Source: Glycocaulis profundi (lineage in GTDB: Bacteria > Pseudomonadota > Alphaproteobacteria > Caulobacterales > Maricaulaceae). From it: a DNA stretch of 64,000 nucleotides. The translations under genes and the position numbers were made by a program. The notes below the pieces were generated by a model. That model was not told the origin of the DNA. It saw nothing but the letters and a program-made list of their open reading frames with translations, and searched no databases. Shown here one piece after another: positions 1-7,683 of the stretch. Position 1 is the stretch's first letter, and every line of letters starts with the position of its first letter. The stretch spans positions 1 to 64,000 of the forward strand of contig VJOU01000007.1 of the NCBI GenBank assembly GCA_007050995.1, read 5' to 3'.

Positions 1-134
1 TCCAGCGCCCACTCGCCGGTGCAGGCCTCCGGCGCCCAGTCGCGCAGGCCCGCGGCGGTCTTGGCGTAGGACAGATCGGACACGTCGCCGATGAACAGAA
101 GATACGGCCGGGGCAGGTCCAGCGGCGCCGCCAT
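1..134 (-). CDS. dgcN: D-glutamate N-acetyltransferase DgcN (DUF1611 family), N-terminal fragment
   Basis: Only the first 44 or so codons lie in the window; the rest runs off the left edge. The visible N-terminus reads MAAPLDLPRPYLLFIGDVSD and continues with AKTAAGLRDWAPEACTGEW, which has the look of the DUF1611 family N-terminal domain. Family members named DgcN acetylate D-glutamate to N-acetyl-D-glutamate in the cytoplasm. The ATG (134-132) overlaps the TGA of the upstream racemase gene (136-134), so the two are translationally coupled. The racemase partner is the main reason to prefer DgcN over an unspecified DUF1611 protein. Confidence 0.75.
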   Translation of the reverse strand, partial: MAAPLDLPRPYLLFIGDVSDLSYAKTAAGLRDWAPEACTGEWAL

Positions 135-1156
135 CACGCGGCCTCCCGTCCGTCCGGCGCGCCCCAGATCGCGGGATCGCAGTCGACCATCCCGCCCGCA
201 TAGCTCACGGTCCTTTCGCGGTCTCCGGACAGGTGCCAGGGGCCGTCCAGATCCACCACCTCGCAGAGCTGGCCGACGATGAAGCCGGGCGCGCAGGACA
301 GCGAGGTGCCCACCATGTTGCCCACCATGACCTGAAGCCCCCGGCGGCGCGCCTCATGGGCCATCTTCAGCCCCTCGGTAAGCCCGCCGGACTTGTCCAG
401 CTTGATGTTGATGACGTCGAAAATCCCCGCCATCCGGGCGATGTCGGCGCTGGTCTGCACGCTCTCGTCGGCGGCCAGCGGCATGGGGGCGTTCAGCCCC
501 TGCAGGCTTTCCTCGTCACCGATGCGGCAGGGCTGTTCGAGCAGGCCCACCTCCGCTGCGGCCAGGTGGGGGATCAGCGCTTCGGTCCCGGCCCGGTCGA
601 AGGCCTGATTGGCGTCCACGCCGATCCAGACGTCGGGCCGGGCGGCGCGCACCTTGGCCACCCGCGCGGCGTCCTCGCCGTCACCGATCAGCTTCAGCTT
701 GATCGCCTGCGCGCCCGTCAGCCCCGAGGCCTTGCGCGCCATGGCTTCAGGCGTGTCCGCGCCCAGCGTGAAGGTGGTCTTCAGAGGGCGCGTGGCGTCC
801 AGCCCGGCGAGCTTCCAGACCGGCACGCCGGCCTCTTTGGACTCCAGTTCCCACAGCGCGCAGTCCAGCGCGTTGCGCGCGCCGCCTGGCGGCAGAAGCT
901 CCTGCGCCCCCTGCCGGTCCACGCCCGCTTCGATGGCCTCGCGCACCGCGCCCAGGGCCGCGGCCATGCCGGCGCCGGTCTCGTCATGGTAGTAGACCCC
1001 CGTCGCCTCGCCCCTGCCAGAAAGACCGCCGCGGGAGACGGTGCAGACCACAAGATCGACGGCCTCCATCACATAGCCGGTGATGCGGAACGGGGTCTTC
1101 AGCCGCCAGGGCTCGATCGCGATGTCGAGGCTGAGAGGGCCGTGGCTGGAAGGCAT
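134..1156 (-). CDS. dgcA: N-acetyl-D-glutamate racemase DgcA / dipeptide epimerase (enolase superfamily)
   Basis: A 340-residue enolase-superfamily protein of the muconate-lactonizing/dipeptide-epimerase subgroup. The N-terminal capping domain is followed by a TIM barrel. The lysine pair is in AIKLKLIGDG; metal ligands are in GVDANQAF, LLEQPC and LAADESVQ; the opposite-face lysine is in INIKLDKSGG. Enzymes of this subgroup epimerise L-Ala-D/L-Glu dipeptides or racemise N-acyl amino acids. The 4-base overlap with a DUF1611/DgcN gene favours N-acetyl-D-Glu to N-acetyl-L-Glu racemisation, which would feed L-glutamate after deacetylation. The start is supported by AAGGAG six bases upstream. Plain L-Ala-D-Glu epimerase (YcjG-like) remains possible and would also suit a muropeptide pathway. 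Confidence 0.8.
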   Translation of the reverse strand: MPSSHGPLSLDIAIEPWRLKTPFRITGYVMEAVDLVVCTVSRGGLSGRGEATGVYYHDETGAGMAAALGAVREAIEAGVDRQGAQELLPPGGARNALDCALWELESKEAGVPVWKLAGLDATRPLKTTFTLGADTPEAMARKASGLTGAQAIKLKLIGDGEDAARVAKVRAARPDVWIGVDANQAFDRAGTEALIPHLAAAEVGLLEQPCRIGDEESLQGLNAPMPLAADESVQTSADIARMAGIFDVINIKLDKSGGLTEGLKMAHEARRRGLQVMVGNMVGTSLSCAPGFIVGQLCEVVDLDGPWHLSGDRERTVSYAGGMVDCDPAIWGAPDGREAA

Positions 1157-1202
1157 GAGAACTCCTTGAAACGTCTCGGGTGGGCAGGGTGCGGGACCGG
1201 AA

Positions 1203-1242
1203 GGCCGGCCCGCCCCCGGCGTCGAGCCGGAGGCGGGCGGCC
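1203..1242 (-). other. Very stable intercistronic hairpin
   Basis: Between the serine hydrolase stop and the dgcA ribosome-binding site lies a GC-only inverted repeat. About 17 pairs form, with one bulge and one mismatch around the 5-base loop GTCGA (1221-1225). No T-run follows in the minus direction, so it is not a standard intrinsic terminator. It could protect the upstream message from exonucleases or set a lower level for dgcA/dgcN; that role is inference. Confidence 0.45.
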
Positions 1243-1259
1243 TGTGCCGCGCATCCCGG

Positions 1260-3260
1260 TCAGAAGGCCAGCGTGAAGCTCAGGAAGCCCGCCGCGGCCA
1301 GGAACCAGACGAGGATGACGAAGCTCGCCACGATCACAAGGCTCCACGCCTTGCCGAACCAGCTCGACGGTCCGGTCCAGACGGCGACGGCGTTCCAGAC
1401 CGACACGGCCAGCGCGGAGAGCGGGATGATCGCGCCGATCAGCAGCGCCAGCACCCAGGGCTCGAGCGCGTCGGTCATCCGCGACAGGTTCGACATGGAG
1501 CTGGTGACCAGGAACATCCAGAGCCCCAGATGGGCCAGCGAGAGCAGGGCGCCCAGCCGCACCGCCCGCCAGGCCCAGGCCCGGCGGCCTTCCAGCGGGA
1601 AGGGCGCGCGATAGCGCCACCGCACCACCGCCCGGACCGGCCACAGCACCACCGTCAGGGCCAGCGCGCCCAGCGCGATGCCGATCAGGGGCATCAGCAG
1701 CGCGCTGGACCGTTGCCAGGGCACGGGCGTGAAGGCCATGAAGGGCGAGACGGGCTCCATGGAGAAGCCGGTGACCCGGCCGTCCTCCACCCGCGCGGCG
1801 AGACGGTCGGCGCCGCCGACCTCCTGCCACACGAAGGGCTCCACCTCGCGCCAGCGCTTGGGCGCGCCCGCGGGCGTGCGCATGAAGTCGGTGACCAGCT
1901 CGTCATCGGCATTCAGGCCGACCTTGATCTGGCCCATCAGATAGACCGAGGCGAGGAAGTTGGTGCGGATGACCCGCGAGTTCTCATACGAGCCCGCCAT
2001 CATCCGGCCGTGCTCGGCGGCGGTGTCCAGGGTCGGGCGCTCGTCGGCCTCGACGGGGAAATAGCGGTCGGTGAAGCCCTCGAACAGGGCGTTGCGGATG
2101 CGGCCCGAAGCGCCGTTCCGGCCCGTGGAGTTCATGGAGATGTAAAGCCCCACGCCTTCGTCCAGATACAGGTGGAGATTGGAATGAAACAGCGTCGTGT
2201 CACCGCCATGGCCCACGCTGCGCACGCCGTTGCGGTCCTGCTCGTAAAAGCCCAGCGTCATGGCGTTCAGGGGCGGGAATTTGCGGTCCGCCTCAGTGTG
2301 CATCGCCCGGGCGGCGTCCTCGCCCAGGATCGGGCCGCCCCCGGCCAGATGCGCGATCATGAACCGTCCCATATCGTCGCCGGTGGCCGACATGGAGCCC
2401 GCGGGCGCGGGCGTGACCATCTCGAAAGGCCGCGGGTCGCCGTCCGAGGCGCGCATGTAGCCGGATGACATCTCCGCGTCGAAGCCCTCGGGCAGGGGCT
2501 GGCGGAAGGTCGAGCGCGTCATCCCCAGCGGCTCGAAGATGTTCGCTTCAACATAATCGTCGAACGACATGCCCGAGACCTCGGCGACGATGTGTCCGGC
2601 CAGCGCGGTGGCATAGTTGGAATAGGCCGGCACCTCGCCTGCGGGGAACAGGACCTCGGGCACGTTGCCGCGCAGGTATTCGCCCAGCTCGAGGAATCCC
2701 TCCTCGCTGTCGAGCATCAGGTATTTCACCGACTCCTGAAAACCGGGCGTGTGCCGCAGCACGTGGCGCAGGGTCACCGGCCCGTCGATGGCGGGGATAT
2801 CGAAGTCCAGATAGGTGTTGATGTCCGCGTCCAGATCGATCCGGCCCTGCTCGGCGAGCTGCATGACCGCTGTCCAGGTGATCAGCTTGGACACCGAGCC
2901 GGGGCGGAACAGGGTCCGAGACGGATCGACCGGCGTGCGGGTCTCGATGTCGGCGTAGCCATAGCCCTTGCTGAGCAGGATATCCCCGTCGCTGACCACG
3001 GTGACGACCGCGCCCGCGATGTCGCCGCTGGCCAGGGCGTAGGGCATGTAGCCGTCCAGCCAGGCCTCCACGTCCGCGGCGTCCAGCCCCTCGGCGGGGC
3101 CGGGATCGGGCAGGGGGATGTCGGCGGCCGTCTCCTGTTCCTGAAGGTCAGGCAGGTCGGGCACGACGGGCGGCGTGGCGTCGGGCTCCTGGGCCCAGGA
3201 CGCGGCGGCGAGGCAGAGGGCTGCCGCTCCTGCGAGCGTGGCTGAAAGCAGTTTCATCAT
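1260..3260 (-). CDS. Serine hydrolase of the class C beta-lactamase / S12 peptidase family with C-terminal membrane domain
   Basis: A 666-residue exported protein. Signal peptide 1-24 ends at SWAQ, followed by a Pro/Asp-rich linker. The penicillin-binding-like hydrolase domain (about 60-420) has all three active-site motifs: S122-V-S-K125, Y213-S-N215 and H351-G-G353. A further region of about 90 residues leads to four hydrophobic segments (roughly 518-545, 565-585, 605-627, 640-662). The hydrolase domain should face the periplasm. Relatives include D-aminopeptidases, DD-peptidases and esterases. Next to a TonB receptor, an M19 dipeptidase relative and DgcA/DgcN, trimming of D-amino-acid peptides is the best guess. 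Two ATGs (3260, 3257) follow GGGGGAGG. Substrate is unproven. Confidence 0.75.
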   Translation of the reverse strand: MMKLLSATLAGAAALCLAAASWAQEPDATPPVVPDLPDLQEQETAADIPLPDPGPAEGLDAADVEAWLDGYMPYALASGDIAGAVVTVVSDGDILLSKGYGYADIETRTPVDPSRTLFRPGSVSKLITWTAVMQLAEQGRIDLDADINTYLDFDIPAIDGPVTLRHVLRHTPGFQESVKYLMLDSEEGFLELGEYLRGNVPEVLFPAGEVPAYSNYATALAGHIVAEVSGMSFDDYVEANIFEPLGMTRSTFRQPLPEGFDAEMSSGYMRASDGDPRPFEMVTPAPAGSMSATGDDMGRFMIAHLAGGGPILGEDAARAMHTEADRKFPPLNAMTLGFYEQDRNGVRSVGHGGDTTLFHSNLHLYLDEGVGLYISMNSTGRNGASGRIRNALFEGFTDRYFPVEADERPTLDTAAEHGRMMAGSYENSRVIRTNFLASVYLMGQIKVGLNADDELVTDFMRTPAGAPKRWREVEPFVWQEVGGADRLAARVEDGRVTGFSMEPVSPFMAFTPVPWQRSSALLMPLIGIALGALALTVVLWPVRAVVRWRYRAPFPLEGRRAWAWRAVRLGALLSLAHLGLWMFLVTSSMSNLSRMTDALEPWVLALLIGAIIPLSALAVSVWNAVAVWTGPSSWFGKAWSLVIVASFVILVWFLAAAGFLSFTLAF

Positions 3261-3280
3261 GGTTCCTCCCCCGGGTCCGT

Positions 3281-5509
3281 CTAGAAGCTCACGTCGAGGC
3301 TCAGCCCAAACGTGCGTGGCTGCAAGGCGGTCGCCTGTATGTGCGAGGGCTGGCCCAGCCCGTCATTGATGCGTCCGGCGTTCAGATAAGTGTCCTCGTC
3401 GGTGAGGTTGCGCGCATAGGCTCGCAGCGCCCAGCGTCCGTTGGAGATTTCCGCGTTCAGGTCGAGCGAGTAATAGGAATCCAGCTCAAAGAAATTGGGG
3501 TTGGCCGGGAAGGACACCTGACGTTCGCCCACATAGCGCAGCCCGCCCCCGGTCCGCGCGGTCCAGCCGGGCTGAACATCCCACGCATAATTGGCGGTGA
3601 GCGAGAACCCGAACTCGGGCACGGAGGGCAGGGGGTCGCCGCTGACCGCCTGCAGGTCGGGCGCGTCTTCGGTCAGCTCGGGATTGGTCCAGGCGCCGTT
3701 CAGCCCCAGTTGCAGCCCGTCCAGGGGCGAGATCACGGAGTTGAACTCGATGCCGCGGCTGCGTGCCGTGCCGCCATTGGTCAGCCAGCTGAGGCCGCCT
3801 TGCGCGGTTGCGATCTGAATGTCTTCCCATTCGATCCAGAAGCCGGAGACCTCGAACAGGCCGCGCCCGTCCCAGAAATCGGATTTCAAGCCGACCTCGT
3901 AATTGACCAGCGTGTCCGATTCCACCTGAGGCGGCACGCCGGGCAGCGCCACGTTCGGACCGCCCGGGCGGTAGCCGGACGCGATGCGACCGTACAGCAT
4001 GGTGTCGTCGCTCAGGTGATATCGCGTGCTGAAGAGATAGGTGAACACGCTCTCGGAGGACCCTCCAGGCACGCGCTGTTCGCCGCCGACCAAGGCGCCG
4101 TCAGATATCTGGGTATAGTCCTGATCGTTCCACGCCATCCGCGCGCCCGCGGTGACGTCGAGCCGGTCCGTGAGGGCATAAGTGGCGTTCGCGAAGAGCG
4201 CATACTCCGTGTAGGTGGTCGGAAGACTGACCGTGGCCAGCGGATCAAACCCCGGGATCGAATTCTGGTTCATGTCCAGGGCGCTGGCGATCTGGCCGTT
4301 CCGGCTGTCCTCGTGGGTGTAGAAAGCCCCGACCAGCCATTCCAGCGCGCCGTCATCAGCCGAGGCGAGGCGGAATTCCTGGGTGAACTTTTCCAGGTCC
4401 AGAGTGAGAATGAATTCAGAGAGGCCCGGGGCGACCGCTCCGCCGCTCAGTAGCGGGAAAAGCGGGCCGTAGACGAAGCTGGCATCCTGATGCTGTTCGG
4501 TCTCGATTGTCGCGTAGCTGGTCGCCGAGATCAGATCCACCCGGCCCAAACTCCAGTCAGCGCGCGCGGCGAACAGAGTCTCCCGTTTGGAGAAGGGCTC
4601 GTCCAGCACGTTCCCTGCCGTCCGCGACCCGCCGATGGGCCGCTCGGTGACCGGATCAAGATACACGAAGGCGTTGTTGTCGGAATCCACCTCCTGAAAC
4701 ATGGCCGACAGGTCCAGGGTGAAGCGCGCGTCAGGCTGCCATCGCAGAGCCAGGCGCCCCCCGGTCTGCGTCAGTTCGTTGTAGTCGCTCTGCCCGGTCG
4801 CGTAGTTGTCGATATAGCCCGGCGTGACCTGTTGGAAGAAACTGGCGGTGAGGCCCGCCACGTTTTCGGCGAGAGGGACGTTCGCGCGCGCACGCACGCC
4901 CCGTCCGAAACCACCTGAATCCGCGATGGTCAGGGCTTCGGCGCCAACCTGGGCTGTGAGTTCATTCAGGTTGGGCGTGCGGGTGACGTATTTGAGCAGG
5001 CCGCCCATCGTGCTGGCGCCGTAAAGCGTGCCCTGAGGTCCGCGCAGGACTTCCACACGCTCGATGTCATAGGGAAAGAGGTCGAGCTGGAAGGCGGTGG
5101 CGCGGGCGTAATTGGCGCTCGAACCCAGCGGCGTGTCGTCGATATAGGTGCCCACCGTGGCGCCCGGCCCCACCGGCGCGATGCCACGCAGCGTGATGGT
5201 GGTCTGGCCCGGCGTGCCGCCGCTGTTCAGGTTCAGGCCCGGAATGTAGGCGGCGTAGTCGGCCAGGGATTTCGCGGCAAGGTTCTCAAGCTGATCGCCT
5301 CCGATCACGCTGATCGAAGCAGGCACGTCGGTTATCGCCTCCTCGCGCTTCTGGGCGGTGACGAGGATGACCTCGCGGACCTGACTGCTCGAAGCCCGAG
5401 TTTCGGATTCAGGTGCGACGGTCTCCTGCGCGAGGCCGGCTCCGCCAAGCGCGGCCGCGGCGGCGCAGCTCATGAGGCCCGCTCTCAGCGGACGTGTCGT
5501 GACAGTCAT
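3281..5509 (-). CDS. TonB-dependent outer-membrane receptor
   Basis: A 742-residue receptor. After a signal peptide comes a TonB-box-like stretch (REVILVTAQKREE, typical of alphaproteobacterial receptors). The plug domain contains ITDVPASISVIGGDQLENLA and ERVEVLRGPQGTLYGA. A 22-strand barrel follows and ends in FGLSLDVSF, whose terminal Phe is the usual outer-membrane insertion signal. It imports a substrate across the outer membrane using TonB energy. It lies 20 bases upstream of the serine hydrolase and 25 bases after the dipeptidase, in one operon with dgcA/dgcN. The likely cargo is therefore a peptide or muropeptide fragment, not a siderophore; this is inferred from context. An SD (GGAGGGG) precedes the start. 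Confidence 0.9.
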   Translation of the reverse strand: MTVTTRPLRAGLMSCAAAAALGGAGLAQETVAPESETRASSSQVREVILVTAQKREEAITDVPASISVIGGDQLENLAAKSLADYAAYIPGLNLNSGGTPGQTTITLRGIAPVGPGATVGTYIDDTPLGSSANYARATAFQLDLFPYDIERVEVLRGPQGTLYGASTMGGLLKYVTRTPNLNELTAQVGAEALTIADSGGFGRGVRARANVPLAENVAGLTASFFQQVTPGYIDNYATGQSDYNELTQTGGRLALRWQPDARFTLDLSAMFQEVDSDNNAFVYLDPVTERPIGGSRTAGNVLDEPFSKRETLFAARADWSLGRVDLISATSYATIETEQHQDASFVYGPLFPLLSGGAVAPGLSEFILTLDLEKFTQEFRLASADDGALEWLVGAFYTHEDSRNGQIASALDMNQNSIPGFDPLATVSLPTTYTEYALFANATYALTDRLDVTAGARMAWNDQDYTQISDGALVGGEQRVPGGSSESVFTYLFSTRYHLSDDTMLYGRIASGYRPGGPNVALPGVPPQVESDTLVNYEVGLKSDFWDGRGLFEVSGFWIEWEDIQIATAQGGLSWLTNGGTARSRGIEFNSVISPLDGLQLGLNGAWTNPELTEDAPDLQAVSGDPLPSVPEFGFSLTANYAWDVQPGWTARTGGGLRYVGERQVSFPANPNFFELDSYYSLDLNAEISNGRWALRAYARNLTDEDTYLNAGRINDGLGQPSHIQATALQPRTFGLSLDVSF

Positions 5510-5534
5510 CTTCCCCTCCGTTGTTCTTCCGGCT

Positions 5535-6764
5535 TCAGCCGTCCTGCTCCCCGTCGCCGCGGGAGGTTTCCTCCTCTTCGGCGTTCCGCTCCCTCCAGAC
5601 GTCGTTCTCGCTCCAGATCTCGGCCATCAGCCGCTGGAAATTGCCGCCCAGCACCAGCAGGACATCATCATCGGAGTACCCCCGACGCAGCAGCGCCTCG
5701 GTCAGATCGAAGAATTTGCGCGGATGATCGAACCCGTCGGTGTCCAGACGCTCGCGGAAGGCGTAGCTGTCGGTGTAGGCCGCGCGCAGGCGCGCGTTCA
5801 TCGCCGGGTCCATCTGATCATATCCGTACAGGTCGGCGTCCGAGCCGACCCCAGCGTGCTCGATGCCGGTCATCTGAACGATGTGGTCGATGTGGTCGGC
5901 GATGTGGCCCGTGTCGGTGGGCTCATGGCCCCTCACGAAGTTGCGCACGCCGGTGACGCCGAACACCCCGCCTTTCGCGGCGAGGGCGCGGATCGCCTCG
6001 TCAGTCTTCAGTCGGGGATGGTCGTTCAGAGCGCGGGCGTTCGAGTGCGTTATCGCGATGGGACGCTGGGAAATCTCGATGGCGTCCAGTGTGGTCCGGT
6101 CCCCGCAGTGGGAGACGTCGATCAGCATGCCGACCCGGTTCATGCGCTCGATGATCGACGCGCCGAACGTCGTCACGCCGCCGTCCACGCGGTCGGTCGC
6201 GCCCGATCCCAAAAAATTCTGAGAGTTGTAGGTGAGCTGTGAGCAGCGCTGGCCCAGATCGTAGAACAACTCGACATCGTCCGCGTCGCGGAAATGGTCG
6301 GAGTTCTGCACGCCCATGATGATGGCGCATTTGCCGGCCGCCTTCGCGGCGGGAATGTCCTCGGCGCGGGCGACCAGCGTGAACAGGTCGCTGTTGCGGC
6401 CCGCGAATCCGTTCCAGGCGGCGAAATACTGCAGCGCCTGAGCGTGAGCGGCCATGCCGCCCAGCCCGTAAGAGTTGTGGAAACCGGTGATCCCCGACGC
6501 GCGGAAGTCCTCCGCCTTGATCTCGTCCAGCGTGTCGCTCCAGGCGCGCCGGGTGAAATCGAGGCTGAGCGGGGCCAGCATGTCGATCACCAGCGCGCGC
6601 TCCATGAGCGCGGTCGTCGCCGCTGAATAGGTCCGCGCGGTCGTCTGCGCCCGTGCGCCGGTCCAGGGCAGGCCTGCCGCCGCGATCAGAGCTCCGCCGG
6701 CCATGCCTGTCAGAAGGGCTCGTCTGGAGGGGGTGGGCGTGAGGCGGTCGCTGGTCTGGAACAT
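5535..6764 (-). CDS. Peptidase M19 (renal/membrane dipeptidase) family protein with altered metal site, Tat-exported
   Basis: A 409-residue M19 homologue. A twin-arginine leader (PSRRALLTG, Arg14-15) ends near A-R-A-Q40. The fold markers DVSHCGD (His219), ITHSNARAL (His240), NDHPRLKTDE and GVGSDADLYG (Asp309) are present. Two canonical zinc-site elements look changed. The first-strand D-x-H-x-D reads VIDMLAPL (Asp61, no His or second Asp), and the bridging Glu reads GVQNSDH (Gln153). M19 enzymes cleave dipeptides, often with a D-residue at the C-side, and some act as D-aminoacyl hydrolases. This copy may use one metal or be a binding or repurposed enzyme. First gene of the operon, so probably the promoter-proximal target of the divergent XRE regulator. 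Confidence 0.8.
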   Translation of the reverse strand: MFQTSDRLTPTPSRRALLTGMAGGALIAAAGLPWTGARAQTTARTYSAATTALMERALVIDMLAPLSLDFTRRAWSDTLDEIKAEDFRASGITGFHNSYGLGGMAAHAQALQYFAAWNGFAGRNSDLFTLVARAEDIPAAKAAGKCAIIMGVQNSDHFRDADDVELFYDLGQRCSQLTYNSQNFLGSGATDRVDGGVTTFGASIIERMNRVGMLIDVSHCGDRTTLDAIEISQRPIAITHSNARALNDHPRLKTDEAIRALAAKGGVFGVTGVRNFVRGHEPTDTGHIADHIDHIVQMTGIEHAGVGSDADLYGYDQMDPAMNARLRAAYTDSYAFRERLDTDGFDHPRKFFDLTEALLRRGYSDDDVLLVLGGNFQRLMAEIWSENDVWRERNAEEEETSRGDGEQDG

Positions 6765-6815
6765 GAGGACGGCTCGCTGGCGGCTGTCGGAGAATGAGCG
6801 AGCATCGTCTCAGTC

Positions 6816-6869
6816 AGAGAAATGTCAATTAAAATTCTCTAATCAGGATAATTTTCAGGATATTCAGAT
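6816..6869. promoter_or_regulatory. AT-rich control region of the dipeptidase operon (candidate -35 and repeats)
   Basis: This patch is much richer in A/T than its surroundings. On the minus strand TTGACA (6828-6823) is a plausible -35 for the M19 gene, although the hexamer 17 bases on (ATGCTC) is a weak -10. The -35 sits inside an inverted repeat AGAGAA (6816-6821) / TTCTCT (6835-6840). Just beyond are direct repeats TCAGGATA at 6843-6850 and 6855-6862 (12-base period) and a partial third, TCAGAT, at 6864. These are candidate regulator contacts. Confidence 0.4.
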
Positions 6870-6906
6870 GAAGCATGATTGGTGGATGAATCCGGCGGAA
6901 GGCGTT

Positions 6907-6939
6907 TTGCAATCGCAGGACTCAGAGGCTAGTCTGAGT
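6907..6939 (+). promoter_or_regulatory. Promoter of the XRE-cupin gene with overlapping palindromic operator
   Basis: TTGCAA (6907-6912), 17 bases, then TAGTCT (6930-6935) makes a good sigma-70 type promoter about 70 bases before the regulator ATG. A perfect 7-base inverted repeat, ACTCAGA (6920-6926) N6 TCTGAGT (6933-6939), overlaps the -10. That position suits autorepression by the XRE protein. Related half-sites (TCTCAG, TCAGA) occur at 6808-6818 near the divergent dipeptidase promoter. Confidence 0.5.
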
Positions 6940-7010
6940 TCTCCATAGACGGGAACGGTTTTCCGATCCGGCCAAGCTCCGCCCCGTCACCCCCCGCGCC
7001 AGTGGACGGT

Positions 7011-7673
7011 ATGAGCGATCTGGATATCCAAACCGAGACCAAGACCACGCTGGGCCGCGTCATGCGCGGCATCCGTCAGCGCAATGGCTGGACACTCAAG
7101 GAGATGAGCACGAGATCGGGCATTCCGCTCTCCACGATCTCCAAGATCGAGCATGACCGGCTGACGCTCACTTATGACAAGCTGCTCCAGCTCAGCCAGC
7201 GGCTGAACATTCCCCTGTCGGAGCTGTTCAGCGCGCCTGAGACCAACGGTTCGGCCCAGCCAGGCGCCGTCACCGGCCGCCGCGCCAAGGGCTCGCTGGA
7301 CGGAGCGCTCAGGGTTGAGACTTCCAATTACGATTATTACTACCTGTGCACGGAGCTGCGGAAGAAGCGGATGATTCCGATCTTCACGCGGGTGCGGGCC
7401 AAGTCGGTCGCCGAGTTCGGCGAGCTGGTCCGGCATGCGGGCGAGGAGTTCATCTTCGTGCTGGAAGGCCGGGTGGAGGTGCACACCGAGTTCTACGACC
7501 CGGTCGTCCTCGAGAAGTGGGAGTCCTACTATCTCGACAGCATGATGGGCCACGCCTACCTGGCCGGCGAGGGTTGCGAGGAAGCGGTCATCGTCGGCGT
7601 GTGCGGCGGCGAGGACGAGCCCGATTTCGACAGCCTCGTCAGCCTGGCCCAGAAGGAGCGTCTGAAGGGCTGA
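7011..7673 (+). CDS. XRE-family transcriptional regulator with C-terminal cupin domain
   Basis: About 220 residues from the ATG at 7011; a GTG at 7002 would add three. The N-terminal helix-turn-helix covers LGRVMRGIRQRNGWTLKEMS through TRSGIPLSTISKIEHDRLTL. The C-terminal half is a cupin barrel (AGEEFIFVLEGRVEVHTEFY, then YYLDSMMGHAYL), the usual ligand pocket of this regulator class. Such proteins commonly control amino-acid, polyamine or sulfonate catabolism. It is divergent from the M19/TonB/DgcA/DgcN operon with palindromes between, so it probably controls that operon and itself. It ends 10 bases from the convergent end of the sugar ABC operon. No SD is obvious. Confidence 0.85.
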   Translation: MSDLDIQTETKTTLGRVMRGIRQRNGWTLKEMSTRSGIPLSTISKIEHDRLTLTYDKLLQLSQRLNIPLSELFSAPETNGSAQPGAVTGRRAKGSLDGALRVETSNYDYYYLCTELRKKRMIPIFTRVRAKSVAEFGELVRHAGEEFIFVLEGRVEVHTEFYDPVVLEKWESYYLDSMMGHAYLAGEGCEEAVIVGVCGGEDEPDFDSLVSLAQKERLKG

Positions 7674-7683
7674 GCCCCCGGCG

